Of a stretch of 64,000 nucleotides of DNA, positions 1-11,500 are shown in pieces. How positions within the stretch are numbered: position 1 is the first letter of the stretch; the number at the start of each line of letters is the position of its first letter. This DNA comes from JBBQKF01 sp038326615. GTDB taxonomy: Bacteria; Bacillota; Clostridia; Saccharofermentanales; UBA5734. Location of the stretch: NCBI GenBank assembly GCA_038326615.1, contig JBBQKF010000003.1, positions 12,364 to 76,363 on the forward strand. Reading direction: 5' to 3'. The position numbers and the translations under genes are program-made. The notes beneath the pieces are model-generated. The model saw only the letters and a program-made list of their open reading frames with translations, was not told the DNA's origin and did not search any database.

Positions 1-179
1 TGTAGACATTCTCAATTCAATTAGATAAGTTATTAAAATTAAGCAGAGCTATTGGTCTTTGTTGCTAACATAAAATTTGTGCTAGAAACAAAGGTTGGTA
101 ATATTACAATATAAAACTTAGTGTGGCAACTAATAAATTGTAGGTTTGCCAACTATACAAAAAGGAGAGAACACATAAC

Positions 180-1718
180 GTGGATGCAGACAGTAGCACC
201 CTGATATGGATGCAAATTGGGAATCCCGCAATACCATCAAATGACCAAACATTAGGTATCATTTTTAATCTTATGATTTTAATATTGCTTATTTTGTTTA
301 ATGCAGCTTATGCGGCTACCGAAATGGCAGTTATTACTATGAACGACAATAAAATAAGGAAAATGGCTGAAGAAGGAGACAAAAACGCAAAGAAAATTGC
401 AAAACTTCTTGAAAAGCCAACACATTTCCTCTCAACAATACAAGTTGGAATTACTTTTGGCGGATTTTTCGCAAGTGCATTTGCCGCTGATAAATTTGCT
501 GCACCGCTCACTTTGGCAATTGATCCAATGACTAGACTTCCTTGGCTTGGAGCTGTTTCCGTAATATTTATAACAATTGTACTTTCGTTTCTTTCCTTGG
601 TTTTTGGCGAACTGGTTCCAAAAAGAATTGCAATGCGCTCACCTTATACTGTAATAAAATATACTTTGGGTCTACTAACGTTTACAGGCGCAATTTTAAA
701 ACCTTTCGTTTATTTTCTTACAGTAATAACAAATCTTACGCTTAGGATTATTGGAATTAATCCGGAAGAACATGAGCGGACTGTTACTGAAGAAGAAATA
801 AGAATGATGGTTGATGTTGGCCGCGAAACAGGAACAATCCATGCCAATGAGAAGGAAATGATAGAGAATATCTTTGAATTTAACGATACCCAAGTTTCAG
901 AGATAATGACACATAGAACTAATATTGTATCGCTTGAAGTTAAGGCAGATTTTCAGGAAGTTTTAGGCGTTGCCGTGAATGAGAAATTTACAAGAATTCC
1001 TGTTTATAAAGATTCTATTGATAATATAATAGGAATTTTGCACATTAAAGACTTGCTTGCCTTAGCTATTGTAGGGCTTGAACACCCTTTTAGCTTAGAG
1101 AAAATGATTCGCGAGCCGTTTATTGTTCCTGAAACTAAAACTATCGATGAAACATTCCACGAAATGCAAAAGGCCCATGAGCAGATTGCAGTAGTTATTG
1201 ATGAATATGGTGGTACGGCTGGAATTATAACGATGGAAGATCTTCTAGAAGAAATTGTCGGGAATATGCAAGATGAGTACGATGAAGAAGATGAAGAAAT
1301 TGTTCGGCAAGATGCGAACACTTTGATTGTTGATGGAATGACAGGCTTAGATGAAATTTCCGACGAACTCAACATTAAATTTTCTGATGACAGAGATTAT
1401 GACACCATTGCCGGGCTGGTAATTGACCTACTAGGAAGGATTCCCGATGAAGAGGAGAACCCTGAGGTTGCTTATTTGTTTGTAACATTTACTGTTCTTG
1501 AGATGGAAGAAAAGCGAATATCAAAAATTAAAATCTCAATAAACCCATCTGCTATAGAAAAATATTCATCAGAATTTACAGGCGAAAAAACAGATAGCCA
1601 ACAAAACCAACCAAACTCAAATAACTCACAAAATAAATCTAAGCAAGCCAATACCTTAAATCAGAATAACCCCTCGATACAAACTAATGGTTCAAAATAT
1701 ATTAATGGCTCTAAATAA
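180..1718 (+). CDS. CNNM/CorC-HlyC family membrane protein (DUF21 + CBS pair + CorC domain)
   Basis: Membrane protein of the CNNM/YhdP/HlyC type, a family linked to divalent-cation (Mg2+) efflux; the exact substrate here is unknown. The N-terminal ~200 residues contain the DUF21 hydrophobic segments, including LILLILFNAAYAATEMAV and a second hydrophobic stretch with the GELVPKRIA motif. Two CBS repeats follow at about residues 220-345 (start EIMTHRTNI; second ends IDEYGGTAGIITMEDLLEEI), then a CorC_HlyC domain to about residue 440. The last ~45 residues are an Asn/Gln/Ser-rich tail ending in NGSKYINGSK that has no family counterpart. The start is GTG at 180, behind AAAGGAGAG at 161-169. The stop codon runs straight into an AAATAAA microsatellite. 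High confidence in family, moderate in function. Confidence 0.9.
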   Translation: MDADSSTLIWMQIGNPAIPSNDQTLGIIFNLMILILLILFNAAYAATEMAVITMNDNKIRKMAEEGDKNAKKIAKLLEKPTHFLSTIQVGITFGGFFASAFAADKFAAPLTLAIDPMTRLPWLGAVSVIFITIVLSFLSLVFGELVPKRIAMRSPYTVIKYTLGLLTFTGAILKPFVYFLTVITNLTLRIIGINPEEHERTVTEEEIRMMVDVGRETGTIHANEKEMIENIFEFNDTQVSEIMTHRTNIVSLEVKADFQEVLGVAVNEKFTRIPVYKDSIDNIIGILHIKDLLALAIVGLEHPFSLEKMIREPFIVPETKTIDETFHEMQKAHEQIAVVIDEYGGTAGIITMEDLLEEIVGNMQDEYDEEDEEIVRQDANTLIVDGMTGLDEISDELNIKFSDDRDYDTIAGLVIDLLGRIPDEEENPEVAYLFVTFTVLEMEEKRISKIKISINPSAIEKYSSEFTGEKTDSQQNQPNSNNSQNKSKQANTLNQNNPSIQTNGSKYINGSK

Positions 1719-1730
1719 GGAAATTGTTCT

Positions 1731-1817
1731 AAATAAAATAAATAAAATAAATAAAATAAATAAATAAAATAAATAAAATAAATAAATAAAATAAATAAAT
1801 AAATAAATAAAATAAAT
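1731..1817. repeat. AAATAAA-type microsatellite
   Basis: About 87 bp made almost only of AAATAAA and AAAT units lie between the CNNM-family gene and the recombinase-like gene. It is one of several slippage-prone tracts in the spacers of this window. Confidence 0.85.
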
Positions 1818-1861
1818 GACATATTCAATTCGCAATGAATTTTACAAGGAGACCTACTTAG

Positions 1862-2446
1862 ATGACCAGATATGGATACATAAAGCTCGATAAAAAAGAT
1901 CCTGACGTTGCTAGACAAGCATCATTGCTTGATACCATTGGAGGATTTGACAAATTATTTGTCGAACAGAAAAAATCCAAGGAATTGCCGAATTTAATTC
2001 CGGAACAACTAACTAAAGTAATGCAACTTTTGCAGAATGGAGACCTTTTGTACGTTGCATCTTTTGACCGTTTTTGCACACAGACCAGAGAATTTATTGA
2101 ACGTGTTGAATGGATTTTGTCACAAGATGCAGATTTTATAAGCCTTGAAGAAGTTTTTGATACGCGATCCTCTACTAGCAAAAGTGTTTTTAAAACAATA
2201 AAAGCCTTAGAAACCCTTGACCGCGAAACAATGTCTTTGCGTAAAAAAGAAGGCATAAGGATTGCAAGAGAAGATGGACGAAGGATTGGTCGTCCTCCTG
2301 TCAGTATTCCTGTCGGATTTCGTGATATCTGTAAAGATTGGGAGTTAGGAAAGATAACTGGGGTTGAAGCGATAAGAAAAAGTAAGATGAAAAGTACATC
2401 TTTTTATAAAAAAGCCGACGAATTAGGATATCGCAGAAACAAATAA
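1862..2446 (+). CDS. Serine-recombinase-like protein lacking the catalytic serine (probable DNA-binding protein)
   Basis: The 194-residue protein has the outline of a Tn3/Hin-type resolvase. It has an N-terminal MTRYGYIKLDKKD strand, the LLYVASFDRFCTQ segment in place of the canonical LDRLGR box, the FISLEEVFDT strand, a long helix ending DRETMSLRKKEGIRIA, then GRRIGRPP and a C-terminal helix-turn-helix (about 160-190). In active members the first motif is YxRVSTxxQ; here R, V and S are replaced by K, L and D, so the nucleophilic serine is absent, and the third arginine of DRLxR is lost too. The reading frame is intact with AAGGAG at 1846-1851. I infer a DNA-binding, non-recombining protein. 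No inverted repeats or partner mobile genes were noticed around it. Confidence 0.75.
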   Translation: MTRYGYIKLDKKDPDVARQASLLDTIGGFDKLFVEQKKSKELPNLIPEQLTKVMQLLQNGDLLYVASFDRFCTQTREFIERVEWILSQDADFISLEEVFDTRSSTSKSVFKTIKALETLDRETMSLRKKEGIRIAREDGRRIGRPPVSIPVGFRDICKDWELGKITGVEAIRKSKMKSTSFYKKADELGYRRNK

Positions 2447-2596
2447 GGCAAAATTGTGTTATCAAACGTAAGATTTTGAATCTATTTATAAAATTCAAAT
2501 GATTTAGTTGTATAAAACTTAAGTTGTGTGTATAATATTTTTTGTTGCACTTTGCAATATTTTAAATTAATTCTTAAATAAAGGATGGTTTCAAAA

Positions 2597-4285
2597 ATGG
2601 AGAATCCAGAAAAGTGGAATTCCGAGGAAAAACGCCTCGAGAGAAAAGAACGGTTAAATAGCCTCAAAGCGAGAGATGGCGGCAAAAAACCCATCAAAAA
2701 ATCAAGCAAGTTTTTTAGAATTTTTATGCCAATTATCGCAGTTGTACTTATTCTTGCATTAGGTGTCTGGGGAGCAATACAATTTGCAGTACCTCAGATG
2801 ATATTTGCTCCAATGAAAGTTGACGGCAAAAATGTATCAAGCGTTGAATTTAGTTATTATTATGTTAACGCATTACAACAGCTGGAAATAGATACAAAAA
2901 CACCTGAAGGAGTAACAAAGCTCGCTGCTAAATGTACAGAGGTTGGATTTACCGACAAAACGTGGCAACAATATGCGTTTGACCTTGCAGCAAAATCAGT
3001 TGTTGAAGTTCAGATTCAATATGATCTTGCTAATGAACAGAAGATAAAGTTAACTGCCGAAGAATTAAAGGGAGTTGACGATGTTTTTTCTGGTCTTGTA
3101 ACACAAGTTGGAAGCGAAGTTAAAGCTGATCAGTATCTTATTGATATGTTCGGAAAGAACGTTACAATTAAGACATTGAAACCTATTTTCATCAAACAGA
3201 CTCTTGCAAGTAAATATGCAAAAGATGCCAGCACGAAAGTAACTGTTTCTGATCAGGAAGTAAAAGATGAGTATACTATGAACAAAGACAACTATGACAG
3301 CGTTGCCTTCCGTCTTTCTTTCTTTGCACTTGAAACAAAAACTGGTGCTACAGATGCAGAAACAAAAAAGTTTGATGCAGATGCAAAGGCAGCAGCAAAT
3401 GCTTTCCTTGCTAAGGTGACTGATGAAGTATCATTTAAGACTTTATCAGATGCACAAACAAAAATTGACGAAAAAGCAAAATATGATAAAATGACTGCAG
3501 CAGAGAAGAAAACAGCCGATACACAGAAAGCAACTGACGCTAAAACTGAAGCAGACAAAGTCGCTATGATGACTGCAGAAGAAAAAACAGCTTATCTTGC
3601 AGGCAAAGCAAATCAGGACACAACAATGCTTCGTGGAATCAAAAAATCACAAGTTGACGGGGCAAGTGCCGATATGAGCAAATGGCTTTATGAAGTTGCT
3701 CGTAAAGTAGGAGATAAGAGTTCATTCTCAGCACAGGGTGGATATTATGCAATTTATTTTGTAGAGCGTGAAGCAACATTCAACAACCCAACCGTACGTC
3801 ACATGTTAATTTCCCCCAACAAAACAAAAGCAGACGCCGCTCAGGGTGGTGCTGTTACATTCACAAAAGCTGAATGGGATGCAGCAAGAATTAAAGCAAA
3901 TGATCTCTTAAAACAATGTACTTCACTTGAGAAGTTCATTGAACTTGCTAAAACTAACACAGCAGACACAGCATCAGCAACAACAGGCGGACTATATGAG
4001 AATGTAGAGCGTGGCAAAATGATGCCTGAGTTTAATGACTGGAGTTTTGATACAGTGCGTAAATCTGGTGATCAGGGAATTGTTCGTACCGACTATGGTT
4101 TCCATATTATGCGCTACATTGAGAAAAAAGAAACAACATCACTTACACAAAACTCTGCAGCAATTAAGACTGAACTTTCTACTAAGAAGTTTACTGCTGC
4201 AATGGATGCAAAGAAAGCATTACCTAAATATAAATATGCAGTAAGTGATTTCGGTATTAGTTTAATGGGATTTAAAACAAAATAA
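2597..4285 (+). CDS. Membrane-anchored parvulin-type peptidyl-prolyl isomerase (PrsA/SurA-like)
   Basis: Extracytoplasmic foldase. A basic cytoplasmic N-terminus (Lys/Arg-rich, about 45 residues) precedes one membrane span (FRIFMPIIAVVLILALGVW), with no lipobox cysteine, so it is a signal anchor rather than a PrsA lipoprotein. A SurA_N-like helical region follows. A charged Ala/Lys/Asp/Thr-rich segment (around residues 250-345) interrupts it, and the parvulin domain lies near the C-terminus (starts PTVRHMLIS, contains TGGLYENVERGKMMPEF and TDYGFHIMRY). I chose ATG 2597 because the upstream ATG at 2585 overlaps the AAAGGATGG ribosome binding site, which is 8 bases from 2597. The last codons belong to a 15-bp tandem repeat. 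Confidence 0.85.
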   Translation: MENPEKWNSEEKRLERKERLNSLKARDGGKKPIKKSSKFFRIFMPIIAVVLILALGVWGAIQFAVPQMIFAPMKVDGKNVSSVEFSYYYVNALQQLEIDTKTPEGVTKLAAKCTEVGFTDKTWQQYAFDLAAKSVVEVQIQYDLANEQKIKLTAEELKGVDDVFSGLVTQVGSEVKADQYLIDMFGKNVTIKTLKPIFIKQTLASKYAKDASTKVTVSDQEVKDEYTMNKDNYDSVAFRLSFFALETKTGATDAETKKFDADAKAAANAFLAKVTDEVSFKTLSDAQTKIDEKAKYDKMTAAEKKTADTQKATDAKTEADKVAMMTAEEKTAYLAGKANQDTTMLRGIKKSQVDGASADMSKWLYEVARKVGDKSSFSAQGGYYAIYFVEREATFNNPTVRHMLISPNKTKADAAQGGAVTFTKAEWDAARIKANDLLKQCTSLEKFIELAKTNTADTASATTGGLYENVERGKMMPEFNDWSFDTVRKSGDQGIVRTDYGFHIMRYIEKKETTSLTQNSAAIKTELSTKKFTAAMDAKKALPKYKYAVSDFGISLMGFKTK

Positions 4286-4330
4286 TATAAAACAAAATAA
4301 TTTAAAACAAAATAATTTAAAACAAAAAAG
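4271..4330. repeat. Four tandem copies of a 15-bp unit spanning the stop codon
   Basis: Units beginning at 4271, 4286, 4301 and 4316 follow TTTAAAACAAAATAA with small changes. The first unit encodes the last residues and stop codon of the foldase gene, so the repeat expanded from, or into, coding sequence. Confidence 0.85.
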
Positions 4331-4387
4331 CAAGACTAAATGAAAGAAAAGATAAAGCAAGACATATTAAAATTTGTTTTGAATAGA

Positions 4388-4417
4388 GAGTCTGGTAAAA
4401 ATACCAGGCTCTTTTTT
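4388..4417 (+). terminator. Rho-independent terminator after the foldase gene
   Basis: GAGTCTGGTA (4388-4397) pairs with TACCAGGCTC (4402-4411), 10 bp with one G-U, four-base loop, followed by six T. It separates the foldase gene from rpoB. Confidence 0.92.
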
Positions 4418-4530
4418 AACGAATACTAACTAGAATGTTACTAAATGTGAGAATAATATAAATAACATGTATGTTTTTATATATAAAGTAGTTCAATCTG
4501 TCGAATCTTCATTTAAGAAATAATATTTTA

Positions 4531-4559
4531 TTGACACACTCACATTACGGTGATAAACT
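4531..4559 (+). promoter_or_regulatory. Promoter of the rpoBC operon
   Basis: TTGACA at 4531-4536, 17-bp spacer, TAAACT at 4554-4559. It lies between the upstream terminator and rpoB, giving a leader of about 170 bases. Confidence 0.7.
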
Positions 4560-4599
4560 ATTAAGACGCGTTAAAGGGTAAGGGAATAACTATACCTGT

Positions 4600-4738
4600 C
4601 ATAGCACGGTCAAGGGTATTCTAACTTGACAGAACCAAAAAATGTATTTAGTAACAGAAGCAATGGGACAATTCGTCTTTATTCGGATTGTTCACAGAAG
4701 GAAACGGCCTGGCCGTAAAATACGCGAGGTGATCTTTA
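4600..4738 (+). promoter_or_regulatory. Structured 5' leader of rpoB
   Basis: The leader can form a 10-bp stem between GGACAATTCG (4666-4675) and CGGATTGTTC (4684-4693), with two G-U pairs and an 8-base loop. Upstream, CTGTCA/TGACAG can pair around a competing TCAAG/CTTGA hairpin. ACGGC/GCCGT forms a short hairpin just before the ribosome binding site GAGGTGAT (4726-4733). There is no T-run, so the stems do not look like a terminator. Mutually exclusive pairings are possible but unproven. Confidence 0.5.
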
Positions 4739-7700
4739 ATGGTGCGTCCCGTCAAATTGGGAAGAGCCGAGAGAATGACTTATTCTAAGATCGATGAAGT
4801 CATTGAAATGCCGGATTTAATTGAAATCCAGAAGAATTCTTATCAATGGTTTCTAAACGAAGGTCTTATGGAAGTATTGCGCGATGTATCGCCAATCACT
4901 GACTTCTCAGGCGAAATAGAATTATCTTTTATCGACAAAGAGTTTGACAGCAATAGTCCAACTTATGGCATCAGTGAATGCAAAGAAAGAGACGCAAATT
5001 TTGCGGCTCCGCTTAGAGTGAAAGTTAGACTTCACAACAAAAGAGACGATGTAATCAAAGAACAGTTTATTTATATCGGAGAATTTCCGATAATGACACC
5101 AACAGGAACATTTATTATTAACGGAGCCGAAAGGGTTATCATTAGCCAGTTGGTCCGTTCTCCTGGTTCATATTTCTCACATAGCATCGACAAAACAGAC
5201 AAAGATGTATACTCTTCCCAGATAATTCCTAATCGCGGAGCCTGGCTCGAGTATGAAACAGATTCTAATGACATTCTGTCTGTACGCATTGACCGCACAA
5301 GAAAATTTCCAATAACAATATTCCTTCGTTCAATCGGTTTAGGGACAAATGAAGAAATCCTAAGCATGTTTGGTGAAGAAAAACTCCTTATTGCAACACT
5401 TGCAAAAGATACTTGCAGAAACCGAGAAGAAGGTTTGCAAGAACTTTACAAGAAACTCAGACCAGGTGAACCGGTATCTGTTGAAGGTGCTGAAACACTT
5501 CTCAAGAATATGTTTTTTGATCCTAAGAGATATGATCTTGCAAGAGTTGGTATTTTTAAACTTAATAAGAAATTGTCAATTAGATCAAGACTTGTAGGAC
5601 ATAAAGCAGCTCAAACCATTGTGAATGATGACGGAGAAATTTTAATAACAATCGGTGAAGTTATAACTAAACACCACGCAGAATTAATTTCTGACGCGGG
5701 TGTTAATGAGGTGCTTGTTTTCCCAATTGTTATTGTCGGTGACACAGTAACAATTCATGACACACCAGTAAAAATTATTGGCAATAGTCGTGTTAACGCT
5801 TTGATTTATTTAAGAGCAAACTTTAATCCATCCGAAATTGCAGGCCTTGACCTTGATGTAATTGGAGTAAATGAGAATGTAAGAACTTCAGTTCTTAAAG
5901 AAATTATTGCGCAGGTAAAAGTTGCAAAGGCAGATAAATTAGAAACTCTCGAAGAAATGCTTAAGTCAAACCTAAGCAATCTTATGCCAAAACATTTGAC
6001 AATTGAAGACATCATTTCTTCAATCAGTTACATTATAGGACTTGAATATGGCATTGGAGAAATAGATGATATTGACCACTTAGGCAACCGTCGTATCCGT
6101 TCAGTTGGAGAGCTTCTCCAGAATCAGATTCGAGTTGGGTTTGCACGTATGGAGCGAGTTGTTCGTGAACGTATGGGAACAGTAACTGACATGGAAACCA
6201 CAACTCCTCAGCAATTAGTTAACACAAGACCGGTAAGCGCAGCAGTCAAAGAATTTTTTGGCTCATCACAGCTTTCTCAGTTCATGGACCAGCCAAACCC
6301 TCTTGCAGAACTGACTCACAAGAGAAGACTATCTGCTCTTGGGCCAGGAGGACTTAGCAGAGAACGTGCAAACTTTGAAGTTCGTGACGTTCACTCCTCA
6401 CATTATGGTCGTATGTGTCCTATTGAAACACCTGAAGGTCCTAACATCGGCTTGATTAACTCTCTTGCAACTTTTGCAAAAGTGAATAATTATGGATTTA
6501 TTGAAACACCATACCGTGTTTATGACAAAATCAATCAGATTGTAACAAGAGACGTAGCTTATCTTACTGCTGATGAAGAAGACTATTTCAATATTGCTCA
6601 GGCTAATGAACCTATTGACGAAAAAGGTAAATTTCTTGCAAAGAAGGTTGTATGCCGTTATCTCGATAAATTCCTTGAACTTGACATCAACAAAGTTGAT
6701 TTCATGGACGTTTCTCCTAAACAGCTTGTATCAGTTGCTACATCGCTGATTCCTTTCCTTGGAAACGATGATGCTAACCGTGCTCTGATGGGTTCAAACA
6801 TGCAACGTCAGGCAGTTCCTCTAATCAAATCACAGTCTCCTATAATCGGAACTGGTATGGAACATCGTGCCGCAAAAGACTCAGGTGTATGTAAAGTTGC
6901 TGAACATGACGGTGTTGTAGAATTTGTAGCAGCTGACAAAATTGTTATCCGCACAGGTAAGACAACTAAAGATACCTACGAACTTTCTAAATACATGAGA
7001 TCAAATCAGGGAACATGTATCAATCAGCGTCCACTGGTAAGAACTGGAGATGAAGTAAAAGTTGGCGACATACTTGCTGACGGTCCATCAACAGATAATG
7101 GTGAACTTGCTCTTGGTAAGAATGTTCTTATCGGATTCATGGCATGGGAAGGGTATAACTATGAAGATGCTATCCTTCTTAATGAACGTCTTGTAAGAGA
7201 TGATGTGTACACCTCAATTCATATTGAAGAATATGAGTGCGAAGCCCGTGACACAAAACTTGGGCCTGAAGAAATAACTCGTGAAATTCCAAATGTTGGC
7301 GATGATGTTCTTAAAGATCTTGACGAAGATGGAATTATCCGAATAGGTGCTGAAGTTCGTTCAGGAGATATCCTGGTTGGTAAAGTAACGCCTAAGGGAG
7401 AAACTGAACTTACAGCAGAAGAGCGCCTTTACAGAGCTATATTTGGCGAAAAAATCCGCGAAGTCCGTGATACTTCTGTTCGTGTTCCTCATGGAGAGTC
7501 AGGGATAATAGTTGACGTAAAAGTTTTCACTCGCGAAAACGATGATGATTTAAAACATGGAGTTAACAAGCTTGTTCGTGTTTATATCGCTCAGAAAAGA
7601 AAAATCTCTGTTGGTGACAAAATCGCCGGACGACATGGTAATAAGGGTGTTATTTCAAGAATTCTTCCTGAAGAAGACATGCCATTCTTACCTGACGGTA

Positions 7701-8542
7701 CAACACTTGATATCGTTCTTAATCCTCTTGGTGTTCCTTCTCGTATGAATATCGGGCAATTGCTCGAAGTTCATCTTGGTCGCGCAGCAAGTTTACTTGG
7801 CTGGAAAATTGCAACTCCTGTTTTCGACGGTGCGTCCGAAGAAGATTTGAAATTGGCATTCAAAGCTGCCGGAATGGACGATGACGGTAAAACTGTTCTG
7901 TACGACGGAAGAACCGGAGAACGCTTCGAAAACAGAATTACCGTAGGTTATATGTATATTCTTAAACTTATGCATCTTGTTGACGACAAAATCCATGCAA
8001 GATCAATCGGACCATATTCTCTTGTTACGCAACAGCCTCTTGGTGGTAAAGCACAATTTGGTGGTCAGCGTTTCGGAGAGATGGAAGTTTGGGCACTTGA
8101 AGCATACGGCGCAGCATATACACTGCAAGAAATCCTTACAGTTAAATCTGACGATATCAGTGGAAGAACCAAGACATATGAAGCAATCGTCAAAGGCGAA
8201 AGTGTACCGGAAGCAGGCGTTCCTGAATCATTCAAGGTTCTTGTCAAAGAACTTCAAAGTCTTGGTCTTGATGTGAATATTTTCTCAGAAGAAAACAAAA
8301 TAATCGCAATCAAGGAAACAGTCGAAGAAGAAAACGATGTGCCTGTTATCGATAAAGCCTTACTTGCAGATTTAATGAATTTTCAGGAAGACGATAATGA
8401 ACTTAGAAATTCAGGATTCACCGAAGGCCTTTTGGATGAAGACGGTAATGTTATCGAAGAAGACATGATGGGTGTTTTTGAAGACCTTGATCTTTCAAAC
8501 CCAAGTGATAATATTCTCGATGATTCAGACGATTTAAATTAA
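4739..8542 (+). CDS. rpoB: RNA polymerase beta subunit
   Basis: Catalytic beta subunit of RNA polymerase, 1267 residues, full length for a Firmicute. The rifampicin pocket reads [18 protein letters not shown] followed by [14 protein letters not shown], with the Asp, His and Ser positions that mutate to resistance all in the wild-type state, so sensitivity is predicted. Other hallmarks are [32 protein letters not shown] and the C-terminal [20 protein letters not shown]. The acidic C-terminal tail ends in DDSDDLN. ATG 4739 follows GAGGTGAT by 5 bases. It is unlinked from rplJ/rplL, which normally precede it, and is transcribed with rpoC 46 bases downstream. Confidence 0.99.
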   Translation: MVRPVKLGRAERMTYSKIDEVIEMPDLIEIQKNSYQWFLNEGLMEVLRDVSPITDFSGEIELSFIDKEFDSNSPTYGISECKERDANFAAPLRVKVRLHNKRDDVIKEQFIYIGEFPIMTPTGTFIINGAERVIISQLVRSPGSYFSHSIDKTDKDVYSSQIIPNRGAWLEYETDSNDILSVRIDRTRKFPITIFLRSIGLGTNEEILSMFGEEKLLIATLAKDTCRNREEGLQELYKKLRPGEPVSVEGAETLLKNMFFDPKRYDLARVGIFKLNKKLSIRSRLVGHKAAQTIVNDDGEILITIGEVITKHHAELISDAGVNEVLVFPIVIVGDTVTIHDTPVKIIGNSRVNALIYLRANFNPSEIAGLDLDVIGVNENVRTSVLKEIIAQVKVAKADKLETLEEMLKSNLSNLMPKHLTIEDIISSISYIIGLEYGIGEIDDIDHLGNRRIRSVGELLQNQIRVGFARMERVVRERMGTVTDMETTTPQQLVNTRPVSAAVKEFFGSSQLSQFMDQPNPLAELTHKRRLSALGPGGLSRERANFEVRDVHSSHYGRMCPIETPEGPNIGLINSLATFAKVNNYGFIETPYRVYDKINQIVTRDVAYLTADEEDYFNIAQANEPIDEKGKFLAKKVVCRYLDKFLELDINKVDFMDVSPKQLVSVATSLIPFLGNDDANRALMGSNMQRQAVPLIKSQSPIIGTGMEHRAAKDSGVCKVAEHDGVVEFVAADKIVIRTGKTTKDTYELSKYMRSNQGTCINQRPLVRTGDEVKVGDILADGPSTDNGELALGKNVLIGFMAWEGYNYEDAILLNERLVRDDVYTSIHIEEYECEARDTKLGPEEITREIPNVGDDVLKDLDEDGIIRIGAEVRSGDILVGKVTPKGETELTAEERLYRAIFGEKIREVRDTSVRVPHGESGIIVDVKVFTRENDDDLKHGVNKLVRVYIAQKRKISVGDKIAGRHGNKGVISRILPEEDMPFLPDGTTLDIVLNPLGVPSRMNIGQLLEVHLGRAASLLGWKIATPVFDGASEEDLKLAFKAAGMDDDGKTVLYDGRTGERFENRITVGYMYILKLMHLVDDKIHARSIGPYSLVTQQPLGGKAQFGGQRFGEMEVWALEAYGAAYTLQEILTVKSDDISGRTKTYEAIVKGESVPEAGVPESFKVLVKELQSLGLDVNIFSEENKIIAIKETVEEENDVPVIDKALLADLMNFQEDDNELRNSGFTEGLLDEDGNVIEEDMMGVFEDLDLSNPSDNILDDSDDLN

Positions 8543-8588
8543 TCACACGATTGTATAGGCCTTACAAGGTGTGGAAGGAGTGTCAAAA

Positions 8589-11500
8589 ATGTTTGAAATG
8601 AATAATTTCGAAGCAATAGGAATTAGTCTTGCCTCCCCGGAAAAAATTCTGGAATGGTCCCGTGGTGAGGTTAAAAAACCTGAAACAATAAATTATAGAA
8701 CCCTAAAGCCTGAACGTGATGGACTGTTTTGCGAAAAAATCTTTGGGCCAACAAAAGACTGGGAATGCCACTGTGGTAAATATAAGAAAATCCGTTACAA
8801 GGGCATAGTCTGCGACCGTTGTGGTGTAGAAGTCACAAAATCAAAAGTAAGAAGAGAGAGATTGGGTCACATAAAGCTTGCTGCTCCTGTTTCTCATATT
8901 TGGTATTTCAGAGGAATCCCAAGCAGAATGGGACTCATCCTTGATATGTCACCAAGAGCTCTCGAGAAAGTCTTGTATTTTGCGTCATACATTGTAACTA
9001 AGGAAGGTGAAACGACCCTTTCAAAGAAACAGGTTTTGTCGGAGAGAGAATACAGAGAAGCAGTCGAAAGATTCGGCAAAAAAGCTTTTACAGCAAGAAT
9101 GGGTGCTGAAGCAATTAAACAGCTTCTTGCAGAAATTAATGTTGTTGAAATGGCAAGAGAATTACGTGAAGAGTTTCGTGTTTCCAGCGGTCAAAAAAGA
9201 GTTCGTATCATCAAACGTCTGGAAGTTGTTGAAGCATTCAAGAAATCAGGTAATCGTCCTGAATGGATGATTCTAGATGCGATACCTGTCCTTCCGCCTG
9301 AACTTCGTCCTATGGTACAACTCGATGGTGGACGATTTGCAACATCTGATCTTAATGATTTATACCGCCGTGTAATAAACCGTAATAACCGCCTTAATAA
9401 ATTACTGCAATTAGGAGCCCCCGAAATAATTATACGCAACGAAAAAAGAATGTTGCAGGAAGCTGTTGATGCGCTTATAGATAATGGTCGTCGTGGAAGA
9501 GCAGTTACTGGCGCAGGAAACCGTGCGCTGAAGTCTCTTTCCGACATGCTAAAAGGCAAGCAAGGACGTTTCCGTCAAAATCTTCTTGGGAAACGTGTTG
9601 ACTATTCCGGACGTTCTGTTATCGTTGTCGGACCAGATCTTAAACTTCATCAGTGCGGTCTTCCTAAAGAAATGGCGCTTGAACTTTTCAAGCCATTTGT
9701 AATGAAGAGAATTGTCAAAGATGGATATGCACACAATATTAAAACTGCCCGTAAACTTGTTGAACGTACACGTGATGAGGTCTGGGAAATTTTAGAGCAG
9801 GTTATTAAGGATCATCCGGTTTTATTAAACCGCGCCCCTACATTACACCGTCTCGGAATCCAGGCATTTGAACCGGTACTTGTTGAGGGTCGTGCTATTA
9901 AGCTTCATCCACTTGTTTGTACAGCATATAATGCTGACTTCGATGGTGATCAGATGGCTGTTCACGTTCCGCTTTCAGCAGAAGCCCAGGCAGAAGCCCG
10001 ATTCCTCATGTTGTCGGCAAATAACCTTCTTAAACCGCAGGATGGCAAGCCCGTTACAGTTCCTACACAGGATATGGTTCTTGGATGCTATTACCTTACT
10101 ATCGACGATGAAAATGTTGCTGGTGAAGGTAAAATTTTCTCTAGCATCGATGAAGCAATAATGGCTAATGATGAACATGAACTTGACTTGCATGCAATAA
10201 TCAAAGTCCGCTGTACTAGAGAGTTTAATGGCCAAAAACATGTTGGGCTTATTGAGAGCACGCTCGGAAGATTTATTTTTAACGAAATAATTCCTCAAAA
10301 CCTTGGATATGTTGAGCGTAAAGATTTAGAAAGCATGTTTAAACTCGAGTGTGATTTCCTAGTAGGAAAGAAAGAACTTGGAACAATTATCGAAAAATGC
10401 ATAAAAACGCAGGGCGTTTCTGCTACAGCAACAATTCTTGACCTTATTAAGGCTCTTGGATTTAAATTTTCAACTAAAGGTGGTATTTCAATCAGTATCT
10501 TTGATATGATTGTACCTGATGTAAAGAAAAAGCATATTGCTGATGCAGAAGCACGAGTTGAATTTATCACCACGAACTTTGAACGTGGATTGCTTAACGA
10601 AGAAGGTCGTTATCAGGCTGTTGTTGACACATGGCGTAAAACAACCGATACTATTACCGAAGCACTTAAGAATAGCCTTGGTAAATTTAATCCGGTATTC
10701 ATGATGTCACAGTCTGGAGCCCGTGGTAACATTAATCAGATCAAACAGCTTGCTGGTATGCGTGGCAACATGTCTGACACATCCGGTAAAACAATCGAAA
10801 TTCCAATCAAATCAAACCTGAGAGAAGGTATGAATGTTCTTGAATTCTTCATTTCTTCTCATGGTGCCCGTAAAGCACTTTCTGATACTGCCCTTAAAAC
10901 AGCTGACTCAGGATACCTTACAAGACGTCTTGTTGACGTATCTCAGGATGTTATAATCCGCGACGTTGATTGTGGAACATCTGATTATATTGAAGTTTCT
11001 GAAATTACTTCTGGTGTTAAAGGCAAAAGAATTGTTAAGTCGCTTCCGGATCGTATAGCTGGCCGTTATGCTGCCAAAGATATTATTCACCCAGCAACTG
11101 GTGAGATTATAGTTATGCGTGGAGATGTCATTAATGATTCGGCAATCAAGAAAATTCTTGATGCACAAATAATCAAAGTGCCAATTCGTTCAGTACTCAC
11201 ATGCCATTCAAAATATGGAGTATGCGCGACATGTTATGGTCTTAACCTTGCAACAAATGAGCCTGCAGGTATTGGTGAAGCAGTTGGAATCATGGCTGCA
11301 CAGTCAATAGGAGAACCAGGCACTCAGCTTACAATGCGTACGTTCCATACTGGTGGTATTGCGGCTTATGAAGATGATATTACGCAGGGTCTTCCTCGTG
11401 TTGAAGAATTGTTTGAAGCCCGCAAACCAAAGGGACAAGCTATCCTTGCTGAAATAGCCGGTGTTGTTAGAATTGAAGAAAGTAGCAAGCGTAAAAGAGA

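Noticed and set aside
1661..1918. Minus-strand frame rich in Leu-Phe-Ile-Tyr across the AAATAAA tract
   Set aside because: Shadow of the microsatellite; no ribosome binding site and it overlaps two well-supported genes.
1862..2446. Calling the resolvase-like gene an active transposon resolvase
   Set aside because: The catalytic Ser and supporting Arg are missing, and no transposase or inverted repeats flank it.
4035..4244. Frame inside the foldase gene
   Set aside because: Out-of-frame shadow of a conserved parvulin domain.
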